Source: Williamsia muralis NBRC 105860 (GTDB lineage: Bacteria > Actinomycetota > Actinomycetes > Mycobacteriales > Mycobacteriaceae). Taken from it: a stretch of 64,000 nt of DNA. Where the stretch lies: NCBI RefSeq assembly GCF_001598915.1, contig NZ_BDAP01000003.1:248001-312000 (forward strand), in the 5' to 3' direction. How positions within the stretch are numbered: position 1 is the stretch's first letter; each line of letters starts with the position of its first letter. Below, piece after piece: positions 1 to 9,217 of this stretch. The position numbers were made by a program, and so were the translations under genes. A model generated the notes under the pieces. The model had not been told where the DNA came from, ran no database searches, and saw only the letters and a program-made list of their open reading frames with translations.

Positions 1-2648
1 CCCACGACTACCCGCGTCACTGGATCGCCGATGTTCTCGCCAGCGACGGCGGCGTGGTCCATCTGCGCCCGATCGTGCCCGAGGACGCCGACCGTCTCGT
101 CCGCTTCCACTCACGGCTGTCCGAGCGCACGCGCTACCTGCGCTACTTCGGTCCGTTCCCGCAGATCCCGCCTCGTGAACTCGCGCGGATGACCACCGTG
201 GACCACTACAGCCGCGTCGCGTTCGTCGGCATGCTCGGCGGCGAGATCATCGCCATCGGCATCTACGAGAGCCTGGCCGGCGACGGCAAACCCGGGACGG
301 CAGAGGTCGCGTTCGTGGTGGCAGACGAGCACCAGGGAAGGGGACTGGGCCCGATCCTGCTCGAACACCTCGCCGGTGCCGCCGCGGAATGCGGATTCGA
401 GAAGTTCGAAGCCGAGGTGCTGGCCGAGAACCCCAACATGGTGGCGGTGTTCCGGGACGCGGGATATCAGCTGCGCCGTAGCTTCGACGGCAGCACCATC
501 CACGTCGAGTTCACCATCGACCCGACCGAAGCCCTGCTGTCGGTGCGCAACGCGCGCGAGCGCGGATCAGAGGCCCGCAGTGTGGCAAATCTGTTGCGGC
601 CGACGTCGGTTGCGGTCATCGGCGCTTCCGTGGACAGACTGAAGGTCGGCAATGCGGTGCTGGCGAACGTGATCGCCGCGGGGTTCACCGGGCCCGTGTA
701 TCCGGTCAATTCCGAGCACAGGGCGGTGCGCGGCATCCGCGCCTATCCGACGGTACGCGACATCCCGGATCCTGTGGACCTGGCAATCGTCGCGGTTCCG
801 GCCGACGCGGTCGAGGACGTCCTCGACGACTGTCTGTCCAAGGGTGTCAAGACGATGCTCGTGCTGTCCTCCGGATTCAGTGAGACCAGCGATTCCGGGC
901 TCGAATCCGAGCGTCGTCTCGTCGAGTCCGTGCGTGAGCACGGTATGCGACTGGTTGGGCCCAACGCCCTCGGTGTGGCGAACACCGATCCGGCTGTCGG
1001 CCTCAATGCCACACTGGCGCCGTTGGTTCCAGGGCGAGGTGCGGTGGGCTTCTTCTGCCAGTCGGGCGCCCTCGGCATCGCGATCCTGGACGCCGCCGCC
1101 CGACGGCAACTGGGTCTGTCGACGTTTGTGTCGGCAGGCAACCGCGCGGACGTATCCGGTAATGACCTGCTGCAGTACTGGGACAGCGATCCGGACACCG
1201 AGGTGGTGCTGCTCTATCTGGAGAGCTTCGGTAACCCCAGGAAATTCACCCGCCTCGCCCGGCGGGTGGCAAGCGGCAAACCGGTTGTCGCGGTCAAGTC
1301 CGGCCGCGGTGCCGTGCCACCCGCGATGGCCGCCGCCGACCATTCGCTCGACGACGAGAGCACCCGGGCCATCCTCGCCCAGTCCGGCGTCATCCAGGTG
1401 GGCACCATATCGGCACTGTTCGACTGCGCGACGGTCTTTGCGTATCAACCCCTTCCGCGTGGTCCCCGGGTCAGCATCGTCGGCAACTCGACGGCGCTGG
1501 GAGTGCTGGCACAGGAAGCCGGTAGCCACTTCGGCCTCGAAGCGGTTCAGCGGGTCGATCTCGGACCAGGTGCCTCCCCGGAAGAGTTCGAGGCCGCCGT
1601 TCGGACGGCAGCCGCCGATGACGGGGTGGATGCGTTGATAGCCGTGTTCGTCCCACCGGTGGCGGTGAGTGTGGACCGGTACGCCCAAGCGTTGATGACC
1701 GGGATGGCCGACTCCGACAAACCAGTGGTGACCACGTTCCTCGCGGTGGAAGGCATCCCGCAGAACCTCACCGTCCTCGGACCACACGGAACACCCGCAC
1801 GCGGATCGATCCCGTCCTATCCAGGGCCCGAGCGGGCCGCCGAAGCACTCGGATACTCGTGGCGATACTCGCAGTGGCGGTCGCGGCCACCGTCCCAGGT
1901 CCGCCGGCCCGCCGATGTGGACCCCGACACCGCTCGCCGTCTCGTCCGGGAGGCCGTCGACGCACAGGGCGGGGATGTCACCGAGCTCGACGACGCGGCA
2001 ACCGCCGAGGTGCTCGCCTGCTACGGCATCCACATCGTCCCCTTCCGGGAGATCAACAGCGTCGATGAGAGCGTCGCGGCTGCGGACGAACTCGGATATC
2101 CCGTTGCTGTCAAAGCATTCTCGGAAGAATGGCGAGGCCGGGCCGACCGCGAGGGTGTGCGCCTGGACCTACCCGATCAGCATGCGGTGCGGCTCGCGGT
2201 GGTGGAACTGGGTGAGGTGACCGGCGAATCCCGTCTGCACGTCCAGCAGATGGCACCCAAGGGGATCAGCACGGTCATCAGGGTGCGCGACGACCCGTCG
2301 TTCGGGTCGCTCATGTCGTTCGGATTGGCCGGCGTGACAAGTGATCTGCTGGGGGACAGGGCGTATCGGGCCTTGCCCCTCACCGAGAGCGACGCCGCCG
2401 ACCTGATCGAGGCGCCGCGGTCGGCGCCACTGTTGTCGGGCTATGGCGGTTCGGAGCCGGTGAACAAGGATGCACTCATCGACCTGGTCACCCGTATCTC
2501 GGCACTGGTCGACGACATCCCCGAGGCACGCGAGGTGGTGTGCGACCCGATCCATGCCACGCCGGCTGGGGTGGCCGTGCTCGCGGCACGCATGCACGTG
2601 GGGCCCGTTCCCACCAAACACGATTCAGGGCCCCGCCGTCTGGGGTGA
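1..2648 (+). CDS. GNAT acetyltransferase / NDP-forming acyl-CoA ligase fusion, 5' truncated
   Basis: The reading frame is open from base 3 to the stop at 2648, and the codons before the first possible GTG (position 54) already read like the family N-terminus (HDYPRHW...). The true start therefore lies upstream of the window. Counting from base 54, residues 1-155 form a GNAT domain, about 180-300 a CoA-binding Rossmann domain (SVAVIGAS), about 325-470 a succinyl-CoA-ligase-like domain, and about 640-860 an ATP-grasp domain. This is the bifunctional protein lysine acetyltransferase family related to Pat/AcuA-type regulators of acetyl-CoA synthetase. Here the GNAT is N-terminal, whereas Salmonella Pat has it C-terminal. 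A likely role is lysine acylation of metabolic enzymes, but whether the ligase half is active cannot be read from sequence. The gene ends just before a strong shared terminator facing sigB. Confidence 0.9.
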   Translation, partial: HDYPRHWIADVLASDGGVVHLRPIVPEDADRLVRFHSRLSERTRYLRYFGPFPQIPPRELARMTTVDHYSRVAFVGMLGGEIIAIGIYESLAGDGKPGTAEVAFVVADEHQGRGLGPILLEHLAGAAAECGFEKFEAEVLAENPNMVAVFRDAGYQLRRSFDGSTIHVEFTIDPTEALLSVRNARERGSEARSVANLLRPTSVAVIGASVDRLKVGNAVLANVIAAGFTGPVYPVNSEHRAVRGIRAYPTVRDIPDPVDLAIVAVPADAVEDVLDDCLSKGVKTMLVLSSGFSETSDSGLESERRLVESVREHGMRLVGPNALGVANTDPAVGLNATLAPLVPGRGAVGFFCQSGALGIAILDAAARRQLGLSTFVSAGNRADVSGNDLLQYWDSDPDTEVVLLYLESFGNPRKFTRLARRVASGKPVVAVKSGRGAVPPAMAAADHSLDDESTRAILAQSGVIQVGTISALFDCATVFAYQPLPRGPRVSIVGNSTALGVLAQEAGSHFGLEAVQRVDLGPGASPEEFEAAVRTAAADDGVDALIAVFVPPVAVSVDRYAQALMTGMADSDKPVVTTFLAVEGIPQNLTVLGPHGTPARGSIPSYPGPERAAEALGYSWRYSQWRSRPPSQVRRPADVDPDTARRLVREAVDAQGGDVTELDDAATAEVLACYGIHIVPFREINSVDESVAAADELGYPVAVKAFSEEWRGRADREGVRLDLPDQHAVRLAVVELGEVTGESRLHVQQMAPKGISTVIRVRDDPSFGSLMSFGLAGVTSDLLGDRAYRALPLTESDAADLIEAPRSAPLLSGYGGSEPVNKDALIDLVTRISALVDDIPEAREVVCDPIHATPAGVAVLAARMHVGPVPTKHDSGPRRLG

Positions 2649-2667
2649 TACGGGATCCATGACGAGA

Positions 2668-2699
2668 AAAGCCGCCACCGACGAATCGGTGGCGGCTTT
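2668..2699. terminator. Bidirectional intrinsic terminator between the GNAT-ligase gene and sigB
   Basis: A perfect 14-bp stem (2668-2681 pairing with 2686-2699) encloses a CGAA tetraloop. The left arm starts with AAA and the right arm ends in TTT, so the hairpin is terminator-like on both strands. It lies between two convergent genes. Confidence 0.85.
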
Positions 2700-2726
2700 C
2701 CGCTCGAGTGAAGACGTACGGCGCGA

Positions 2727-3695
2727 TCAGCTCGCGTAGGCGCGAAGCCGCTCGGCGCGTTCGCCCTGGCGCAGCTTCGACATCACTTCGCGCTCGATCT
2801 GGCGAACACGTTCACGCGACAGGCCGAACATCCGCCCGATCTGATCGAGGGTGCGGGGCTGGCCGTCGTCGAGTCCGAAGCGCAGGCGGATGACCTGCTG
2901 CTCACGCTCGTCGAGGGTGGAGAGCACGGTGCGCACGTCGGTGTGCAGGAGACCGGCGATCACGGCATTTTCGGCGGAGGTGGCCTCCGCATCCTCGATG
3001 AAGTCGCCCAGGGGAGCTTCTTCATCGCTGCCGACCGGCATGTCCAGGCTCACCGGGTCGCGGCTGTGGTCGAGCAGATCGGCGATCTTCTCGGCCGGGA
3101 TGCCCGACTCCGACGACAGCTCCTCGTCGGTGGCCTCACGGCCGAGCTGCTGATGGAGTTCGCGTTTGATGCGGGCCAGCTTGTTGACCTGCTCCACCAG
3201 GTGGACAGGGAGCCGGATCGTGCGGCTCTGGTCGGCCATACCGCGGGTGATGGCCTGACGGATCCACCAGGTGGCGTAGGTCGAGAACTTGAAGCCCTTG
3301 GCGTAGTCGAACTTCTCCATCGCTCGGATCAGACCCAGGTTGCCCTCTTGGATCAGGTCGAGGAGCGGCATGCCGCGGCCGGTGTAACGCTTGGCCAGCG
3401 AGACCACCAGGCGGAGGTTGGCTTCGAGCAGATGCGAGCGGGCCGACTCACCTTCACGGACCAGTTGGGCCAGATCGCGCTTCTTGACTGCGGACAGACG
3501 CTTGCGGGTGGCCAGGACATGCTTGGCGTAGAGGCCGACCTCGATCTGCTTCGCCAGTTCGACTTCCTGCTCGGCGTTCAGGAGGGCGGTGCGGCCGATA
3601 CCGTTCAAATAGACGCGGACCAGGTCCGCGGCCGGGCTCTGTGCATCCAGGTCCTGTTCGGTCATTGCCGGACGGATGGTGGTGGGGCTGGACAT
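2727..3695 (-). CDS. sigB: RNA polymerase principal-like sigma factor SigB
   Basis: This 322-aa group 2 sigma-70 factor directs RNA polymerase to stress and stationary-phase promoters. It shows region 1.2 ([16 protein letters not shown]), region 2 ([16 protein letters not shown]), region 3, and a region 4 HTH ([19 protein letters not shown]). It lacks the long basic N-terminus of SigA, and its sequence follows mycobacterial SigB closely. I chose ATG 3695 because GAGGAGG (3701-3707) precedes it by 5 nt. The longer TTG at 3734 overlaps the -10 element of a likely ECF promoter, so it cannot lie on that transcript. The adjacent DUF3099, DUF3039 and YihY genes match the Rv2707-Rv2710 neighbourhood recalled from M. 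tuberculosis. Confidence 0.95.
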   Translation of the reverse strand: MSSPTTIRPAMTEQDLDAQSPAADLVRVYLNGIGRTALLNAEQEVELAKQIEVGLYAKHVLATRKRLSAVKKRDLAQLVREGESARSHLLEANLRLVVSLAKRYTGRGMPLLDLIQEGNLGLIRAMEKFDYAKGFKFSTYATWWIRQAITRGMADQSRTIRLPVHLVEQVNKLARIKRELHQQLGREATDEELSSESGIPAEKIADLLDHSRDPVSLDMPVGSDEEAPLGDFIEDAEATSAENAVIAGLLHTDVRTVLSTLDEREQQVIRLRFGLDDGQPRTLDQIGRMFGLSRERVRQIEREVMSKLRQGERAERLRAYAS

Positions 3696-3732
3696 GTCGG
3701 CCTCCTCGAGTGCGATTGTCTTCACAGAGTTC

Positions 3733-3759
3733 AACGGCTGAGCCTCACCAGATAGTTCC
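3733..3759 (-). promoter_or_regulatory. Candidate ECF-sigma promoter of sigB
   Basis: Read on the minus strand, GGAACT (3759-3754), a 17-nt spacer and CGTT (3736-3733) match the SigE/SigH-type consensus (GGAAC-N16-18-CGTT). The M. tuberculosis sigB promoter is known to be used by ECF sigma factors. Transcription would start near 3726, about 30 nt ahead of the ATG. Confidence 0.6.
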
Positions 3760-3855
3760 GCGAGGTGTTCCCGCGCAGGATGCGCTGACCTGCGTCTTTG
3801 GGAAGACGGTCTGAGAAGTTACTGAGAGTGAACTGAGCTTTCCCGGCAGGGACCG

Positions 3856-5358
3856 CTACATCCCCGCGGGGACGACGATTCCGTGACGCACCAGGCCCTC
3901 GATCATCGCGTGCACATCACCCGGATCCAGGGGGTCGGACCCGGTGGCCATGGCGAGCAGCTCGGCCACCTCATCGAGGCACAACCCGTCGGGCCGCAGC
4001 CCAGCCAGCAGGGATCGACCGAGTGCATCGATCTCGTGGCTCCACCGGGGTCCGTCTCCGCGGTGGATGCGGGTGACGACGTCCTCCCAGCCGTCGTCGC
4101 CGGTCAGCGTCGCGACCCGTTCGAGCGCGGCGCCCCCACGCACGCTGAAGCGTTCCTCGCCCAGATCGTGGTCGCGTAACCACGCGACCCGACGCAGATA
4201 CTCGGCCGCCTCGGGACCCAGTGGGTCGTCGAACGCCTGACTCATCTCTTCGGCCAGCAGGTCGGTGGGCTCATCGGTGCGGCGCAGGAAGACGAAGCCG
4301 AAACCGATGCCCCGCACACCGGCATCGTCCAGATGGCTCAGCCATCGGTCCGCCAACTCCGCGGCCGCAGGATCGCGCAGGTCATGCCCGGCGTCGCGCA
4401 GCCACGTGCCGACGTAGAGCGCCGGATCGGCGACGTCGCGCTGGACCACCCATGCGTCCACACCGTGGTCCGGGATCCACTGCGCGACCCTCTCGCGCCA
4501 GTCGTCACCGCGGATGGTCCACGATGCCAACATCGACGCAGTGCCGCCCTCGGCAAGGAAGTCCGGTGCTGTTCGGCACATCAATTCGCTGGCCCCGTCG
4601 AGGTCGAGGCCGGAGTCGCGGTACGTGTGCGTCACGGACGGGAGGCCCACCACAAACGGCGGGTTCGCCACGATGTGGTCGAAACGCGATCCCCCGACCG
4701 GTCCGAACCAGGCACCACGCGCCACTGTGACCCGTTCGGGCGCGATGTCGTTGATGGCCACGCCGGCGCGGGTCATCGCCAGTGATCGTCCGGTGATGTC
4801 GGTGGCGGTGATGTGGCGAGCGAAGTCGGCAGCGTGGATCGCCTGCACACCGCAGCCCGTCCCGATGTCGAGAAGTGTGCCGACCGGCTCGGTAGCCGTT
4901 GCCCGAAGCAGTGACAGCGATGCCTGCCCGACTCCGAGGACATGATCGTCGGTGATGGCGATCCGGCGCATACTGCCGTCGAGGTCGGAGAACAGCCAGC
5001 GCGACCCCGTCCCGAAATCCACGGGCCGGACATCGATCGCGGCTCGGACTCCGTGATCGTCGTGATCGAGCATCCCGACGCGCACCGCATCGTCGACCGG
5101 CACGGGCTTCAGGGCAGCGGCGACGTCGCCCTCCGGGCACGTGTCTCCCAACAACAGCAGCCGGATGAGGACGCCCAGCTCGCCCCCGTCGGTGCAAGCA
5201 CGCCGTACCGGTACGGGTTCGCCGCGACCGAGCGCATCATGCGCGTCGGTTCCCAGTAGGTTCAGGATCCCGTCGGCGGTGTAGTCGGTGCGGAGGAACG
5301 CCGAGCGCAGACCGGCCGCAATGGACGCCAGGTCCTCGACGGATCGAGCGGTGCTCAC
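3856..5358 (-). CDS. Class I SAM-dependent methyltransferase (HemK/PrmA-like small domain)
   Basis: This 500-aa protein has a Rossmann-fold methyltransferase core at about residues 155-300. The SAM-binding motif I is LLDIGTGCG (about 162-170) and the catalytic motif is NPPF (about 231-234). NPPF/NPPY is typical of enzymes that methylate planar amide or exocyclic amino nitrogens, such as glutamine in release factors, adenine or guanine. The N-terminal 150 residues and C-terminal 180 residues are additional domains without a motif I can name, so the substrate is unknown. The GTG start overlaps the stop of the upstream DUF3099 gene (GTGA), indicating translational coupling. sigB follows downstream on the same strand with its own promoter. 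Confidence 0.82.
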   Translation of the reverse strand: MSTARSVEDLASIAAGLRSAFLRTDYTADGILNLLGTDAHDALGRGEPVPVRRACTDGGELGVLIRLLLLGDTCPEGDVAAALKPVPVDDAVRVGMLDHDDHGVRAAIDVRPVDFGTGSRWLFSDLDGSMRRIAITDDHVLGVGQASLSLLRATATEPVGTLLDIGTGCGVQAIHAADFARHITATDITGRSLAMTRAGVAINDIAPERVTVARGAWFGPVGGSRFDHIVANPPFVVGLPSVTHTYRDSGLDLDGASELMCRTAPDFLAEGGTASMLASWTIRGDDWRERVAQWIPDHGVDAWVVQRDVADPALYVGTWLRDAGHDLRDPAAAELADRWLSHLDDAGVRGIGFGFVFLRRTDEPTDLLAEEMSQAFDDPLGPEAAEYLRRVAWLRDHDLGEERFSVRGGAALERVATLTGDDGWEDVVTRIHRGDGPRWSHEIDALGRSLLAGLRPDGLCLDEVAELLAMATGSDPLDPGDVHAMIEGLVRHGIVVPAGM

Positions 5359-5777
5359 TCGCGTCGTCGGTCGAGCCCGTTGAAGGTGGCCCCGTCGGTG
5401 AGCTGGCGGTGATTGTCCGGGCCGTACTTGTACTGGGGCACCTCACCCTTGGCCCGAGGCGGTCGATCATTGGCGATCAGGACCGCCACCCACGGGATGG
5501 GAATGGACAGGACGATGATGCCGAGTGCCAGCAGACCGTTCTGGGTGGCGCCATAGACGAGCCCCGCGATGACAAGCGCCGGAACGCGAAACGCCATCAG
5601 CGTCAGGTATTTGCGTACTCGAGTGCGGTGCTGCTCCTCCAGGGACGTCTGCGCCTGGGTGATCAGATATGTCTCGGTCGCGTGCTCTTTCGGACCCACG
5701 GCTCCACTATCCACCTTTCCTGGCCGGACAGCCACCATGCGCGGTGTGACCCCTACGGCACGCGCGTTGGCCGACAC
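5355..5777 (-). CDS. DUF3099 family membrane protein
   Basis: A small membrane protein of up to 140 aa with two hydrophobic segments (about residues 62-80 and 84-103). They are followed by a basic, proline-rich tail (NDRPPRAKGEVPQYKYGP) typical of DUF3099. From memory, the M. tuberculosis counterpart is Rv2709, next to sigB, as here. Function is unknown. The start is uncertain: the open frame begins at 5777, but the family-like sequence begins around VGPKEHATETYLI, and downstream GTG codons near 5714-5702 are preceded by an AGGAAAGG stretch. The gene is coupled to the methyltransferase by a 4-bp overlap. It diverges from the DUF3039 gene, so the two promoters are back to back. Confidence 0.8.
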   Translation of the reverse strand: MSANARAVGVTPRMVAVRPGKVDSGAVGPKEHATETYLITQAQTSLEEQHRTRVRKYLTLMAFRVPALVIAGLVYGATQNGLLALGIIVLSIPIPWVAVLIANDRPPRAKGEVPQYKYGPDNHRQLTDGATFNGLDRRRE

Positions 5778-5796
5778 CGCCGCAGCGATGCAGAAT
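5767..5796 (+). promoter_or_regulatory. Candidate SigA promoter giving a leaderless DUF3039 mRNA
   Basis: TTGGCC (5767-5772), an 18-nt spacer and CAGAAT (5791-5796) are followed by exactly 7 nt and then ATG 5804. There is no Shine-Dalgarno sequence, so transcription probably starts at the start codon. Confidence 0.4.
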
Positions 5797-5803
5797 TGGA
5801 CCC

Positions 5804-6037
5804 ATGGATACGCAGACCGTCGAACGCCCCGATGTCACCACCGATGAGACCACCGAAGACGACACCCCGAAGTTCTTCCACTATGTGAAAAAAGACAAGA
5901 TCGTCGAGAGCGCTGTCATGGGCAACATCGTTGTCGCGCTGTGCGGCGAGACCTTTCCCGTCACCAAGTCGGCGAAGCCCGGGTCCCCCGTGTGCCCGAA
6001 GTGCAAAAAGATCTACGCCCGCATGAAAAAGGACTGA
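5804..6037 (+). CDS. DUF3039 family small protein with a Cys motif
   Basis: A 77-aa protein with an acidic N-terminus and a conserved core (HYVKKDKIVESAVMG). This is followed by one Cys (LCGETFP) and a CPKC pair near the C-terminus, suggesting a small zinc-ribbon-like metal site. It belongs to DUF3039, whose function is unknown. From memory the M. tuberculosis counterpart is Rv2708c, beside the DUF3099 gene. No ribosome binding site is visible, and a -10-like CAGAAT ends 7 nt before ATG, so the mRNA may be leaderless. Its stop directly abuts the stop of the convergent YihY gene, with no intergenic base. Confidence 0.85.
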   Translation: MDTQTVERPDVTTDETTEDDTPKFFHYVKKDKIVESAVMGNIVVALCGETFPVTKSAKPGSPVCPKCKKIYARMKKD

Positions 6038-7183
6038 TCACCGCTCGCTGTCGAGGGGACGGTCCGGGCTGCGTCGTGGGGGCGACTGCGGCGGTTCGGC
6101 CGCCTCGAGATCCGGTTTACGGATCGGGCCCGTCGGCAGTCTCTTCGGAACGGTTTTGAGTTGGTCGGTGATGTCGCTGGTCTGCGCCGAGACCCAGTCG
6201 CGGACCTGGTCGATCTTGCTCGGATTGGCGGGCCACGTCTCCTGCACGATGGAGTTGAACTCCGCGCCGATGACGATGGCGAATCCCAGGAAGAACGTGA
6301 ACAGCAGGAACGCGATCGGCGTCGCCAGCGCCCCGTAGCTGTACCCGGTCTGGGTGATGATCGACAGGTACCAGCGCAGCACCGCGCTGGCTAGCCAGAA
6401 CACCGCGCCGGCCAGCAGCGCACCGCACAGCAGCCGGTGCCACGGCAGTGGATTGGCCAGGGCCACCCGGTAGAGCGTGGTCAGTCCGATCAAGAGCAGG
6501 ACGGCCACCGCCGGGAAGTAGCCGTAGTCGACCAGTTGTGAGCCGGTCTCGCGCCACGCATCGGGTACCACCTCACGTACGTACGTGGGGCCAAGGGCGA
6601 CCAGTGGCAGCGTGAACACCGACAGGACGAGGAAGCAGACGTAGAGCCAGAGCGCGAACAGCCGCTGTGTCACCGCGTGCCGCACGTTGTGTTGACCGTG
6701 GGCGACCACGATGGAATCGACGAAGCTGGACATCGCCGAGGACCCGGCCCACAGCGACAGCAGGAAGCCGAGCGAGATGACCTCTGCGCGACCGCTGACG
6801 AGGACGTTGTCGACGGTGGGGGTGATGATCTCGTCGACCACGTTCTGGCTGAACGTACGCTCCGCGAAGCCGATGATCCGGTCGGAGATGATCTGCTCGG
6901 TGTTCGGGCCGAACCAGCCTGCGATGTAGCCCAGACTGCCGAGAATGCCCAGAAGCAATGGGGGCAAGGACAACGTCTGCCAGAACGCGGCCTGCGCGGA
7001 CATCGCAAAAATCGAGTCGTCCCACGACTTCGTGATCGTGCGCCAGAGGAGCCGGGGAATCGTTCTGAGGACCGGCGGTCGCGACGTCGGGGCGTCGAGG
7101 GGATCTGCGTGAGCGCCGCGCGCCGGCTTCTTCGGGGCGGGTTCGGATTGGGGATCGGTTGGAGGAGCGATGGTGTCCAGCAT
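6038..7183 (-). CDS. YihY/virulence factor BrkB family membrane protein
   Basis: A protein of about 381 aa with a cytoplasmic N-terminus and six hydrophobic segments. The core (SWDDSIFAMSAQAAFWQTL) and later motifs (YSYGALATPIAFLLF, GAEFNS) are characteristic of the YihY/BrkB (UPF0761) family, once misnamed ribonuclease BN. No enzymatic function is established. The open frame extends to 7354, but its first 57 residues are low-complexity and basic. I chose the ATG at 7183 (MLDTIAPP) as the more family-like start, although no clear Shine-Dalgarno sequence supports it. Position beside the DUF3039-DUF3099-sigB genes matches Rv2707 as recalled. The C-terminal 50 residues are basic and probably disordered. 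Confidence 0.85.
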   Translation of the reverse strand: MLDTIAPPTDPQSEPAPKKPARGAHADPLDAPTSRPPVLRTIPRLLWRTITKSWDDSIFAMSAQAAFWQTLSLPPLLLGILGSLGYIAGWFGPNTEQIISDRIIGFAERTFSQNVVDEIITPTVDNVLVSGRAEVISLGFLLSLWAGSSAMSSFVDSIVVAHGQHNVRHAVTQRLFALWLYVCFLVLSVFTLPLVALGPTYVREVVPDAWRETGSQLVDYGYFPAVAVLLLIGLTTLYRVALANPLPWHRLLCGALLAGAVFWLASAVLRWYLSIITQTGYSYGALATPIAFLLFTFFLGFAIVIGAEFNSIVQETWPANPSKIDQVRDWVSAQTSDITDQLKTVPKRLPTGPIRKPDLEAAEPPQSPPRRSPDRPLDSER

Positions 7184-7378
7184 TGCCGAAGTTCGGATGC
7201 GATGCGTGATGCCGCGCCGCCGCCGCGGTCGCTCGGACGTCTGCGGGCGCGGTAACATTTTGCCGGTGCCCGACGGACCCGTGCAGTGGCCGATCTGCCC
7301 CTCGGCAAGGCACCGACCGTCCGACCAGCTCGGACGGGTGGAATCCGATCTCATCGCAGCTAGGAGTTGTGCCCTGTC

Positions 7379-9121
7379 GTGACCCGACCTATTGCCGCCA
7401 CCGGATCACAGGTCACGTCCGACCCAGCGCCCGCGCCCGCCGCGTCGTCGCTGCGTACCTGGCAGCGACGCGCGCTGACCAAATATCTGTCCGCGGCACC
7501 GAAGGACTTCCTGGCGGTCGCGACCCCAGGTGCAGGCAAGACGACGTTCGGTCTGCGGATCGCCACCGAATTGCTGACCGACCGCACCGTGGATCAGGTC
7601 ACCGTCGTCGCGCCCACCGAGCACCTCAAGCACCAGTGGGCCGCAGCGGCCGCACGCGCCGGAATCGCCCTCGACTCACGTTTCAGCAACAGCACCGGCC
7701 AGACCAGTTCGGACTTCCAGGGTGTCGTCGTGACGTACGCGCAGGTCGCGGCGCACCCGGCTCGACACCGGGTGCGAACCGAGAACCGCCGCACCCTGGT
7801 GATCCTCGATGAGATCCACCACGGAGGCGACGCGAAGAGTTGGGGAGATGCGATCCGCGAGGCGTTCTCCGACGCGACCCGGCGTCTGGCGTTGACGGGA
7901 ACCCCGTTCCGGTCCGACGACAGCCCCATTCCGTTCATCAACTACGAACCCGAGCCGGGCGGTGGAGCCCGTTCGGTCGCCGACTACGTGTACGGGTATT
8001 CCGATGCCCTTGCGGACGGCGTGGTCCGGCCGGTGGTCTTCCTCGCGTACTCGGGGGAGGCAAGCTGGCGAAACAACGCGGGGGAGGAGTTCACTGCCCG
8101 CCTGGGTGAGCCGCTGTCGGCCGAGCACACCGCCCGCGCCTGGCGGACCGCCCTTGACCCACACGGAGACTGGATCCCCGCTGTGCTGCAGGCCGCGCAC
8201 ACCCGGCTGCGGCAGCTCCGAAAATCCGGGATGCCCGATGCCGGTGGGCTGGTGATCGCCAGCGATCAGACCGTCGCACGCGACTACGCCGAACTCCTGC
8301 AGGCCATCACCGGTAAGGCCCCGGCGCTCGTCTTGTCCGACGACCCCAAGTCGTCGAGCAGGATCGCGGAATTCGGTGACTCCGACGACGAGTGGATGGT
8401 GGCGGTCCGCATGGTGTCGGAGGGCGTCGACGTGCCGCGCCTGGCAGTCGGCGTCTACGCCACCAGTGCATCGACCCCGTTGTATTTCGCTCAGGCGATC
8501 GGCCGGTTCGTGCGGTCGCGGCGGCCGGGAGAGAACGCGAGTGTGTTCCTTCCCTCGGTGCCCGTGCTGCTCCAACTGGCCAGCCAGCTCGAGGCCCAAC
8601 GCGACCACGTACTCGGCAAACCCCACCGCGAGTCCGACGGACTTGACGACGCGCTGCTGAACGACGCCAACAAGACGAAGGACGAGAAGGACGACGAACG
8701 GGGATTCGAGTCCCTGCACGCCGACGCCGAGTTGGACCAGGTGATCTTCGACGGGTCCTCGTTCGGTACGGCGACGTTCTCGGGCAGTGACGAGGAGGCC
8801 GACTATCTCGGCCTTCCGGGGCTGCTCGATGCTGACCAGGTGCGGGACCTGTTGCAGAAGCGGCAGTCCGATCAGATCGAGGCCCGCAGTGCCGGTCCTG
8901 CAGCTGCGCCGGCCACACCGCGCGAACCCACCGTGGGCAATCAGCTCAGTGCGTTGCGCCGGGAGCTGAACAGCCTTGTCGCGATGCACCACCACCGGAC
9001 CGGTAAACCGCACGGACTGGTCCACAACGAGCTGCGTGCGAAGCTCGGGGGACCGCCCACAGCGATGGCCACGGCAGAACAACTGCAGGCCCGGATCGAG
9101 GCGCTGCGCACCTGGCGTTAG
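7379..9121 (+). CDS. DEAD/DEAH-box superfamily 2 helicase
   Basis: An SF2 helicase-like ATPase of about 580 aa. It has a Q-like entry (RTWQRRALTKYL), Walker A ATPGAGKTT, Walker B DEIHH, motif III-like LTGTPFRSD, and a motif VI-like QAIGRFVRSRR in the second RecA domain. The C-terminal 130 residues (after EEADYLGLPGLLD) include a segment like the helicase-associated regions of actinobacterial homologues. Its substrate is not evident; a DNA repair or nucleic-acid remodelling role is likely from the family. GTG 7379 is preferred because AGGAG (7362-7366) lies 12 nt upstream. An in-frame TTG at 7367 would have no spacing from it. The gene ends at a long perfect hairpin. Confidence 0.88.
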   Translation: MTRPIAATGSQVTSDPAPAPAASSLRTWQRRALTKYLSAAPKDFLAVATPGAGKTTFGLRIATELLTDRTVDQVTVVAPTEHLKHQWAAAAARAGIALDSRFSNSTGQTSSDFQGVVVTYAQVAAHPARHRVRTENRRTLVILDEIHHGGDAKSWGDAIREAFSDATRRLALTGTPFRSDDSPIPFINYEPEPGGGARSVADYVYGYSDALADGVVRPVVFLAYSGEASWRNNAGEEFTARLGEPLSAEHTARAWRTALDPHGDWIPAVLQAAHTRLRQLRKSGMPDAGGLVIASDQTVARDYAELLQAITGKAPALVLSDDPKSSSRIAEFGDSDDEWMVAVRMVSEGVDVPRLAVGVYATSASTPLYFAQAIGRFVRSRRPGENASVFLPSVPVLLQLASQLEAQRDHVLGKPHRESDGLDDALLNDANKTKDEKDDERGFESLHADAELDQVIFDGSSFGTATFSGSDEEADYLGLPGLLDADQVRDLLQKRQSDQIEARSAGPAAAPATPREPTVGNQLSALRRELNSLVAMHHHRTGKPHGLVHNELRAKLGGPPTAMATAEQLQARIEALRTWR

Positions 9122-9163
9122 GACTTGCGAGAAGGTCCTGCGCCCAGGTCGGCCACAGAAACG

Positions 9164-9202
9164 ACACCGCCGCGGTTCACAGTGAGTGAACCGCGGCGGT
9201 GT
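9164..9202. terminator. Bidirectional intrinsic terminator
   Basis: A perfect 17-bp GC-rich stem (9164-9180 with 9186-9202) has a 5-nt loop and is followed by TGTGTTGT on the plus strand. It sits between the convergent helicase and DUF7455 genes. Confidence 0.8.
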
Positions 9203-9217
9203 TGTGTTGTCGGCGTG

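Noticed and set aside
567-2033. 488-codon minus-strand open frame opposite the GNAT-ligase gene
   Set aside because: It is antisense to a gene with clear domains and has no recognisable product.
3696-3734. TTG start giving a 335-aa SigB
   Set aside because: The TTG overlaps the likely -10 box and has no ribosome binding site; ATG 3695 has an ideal one.
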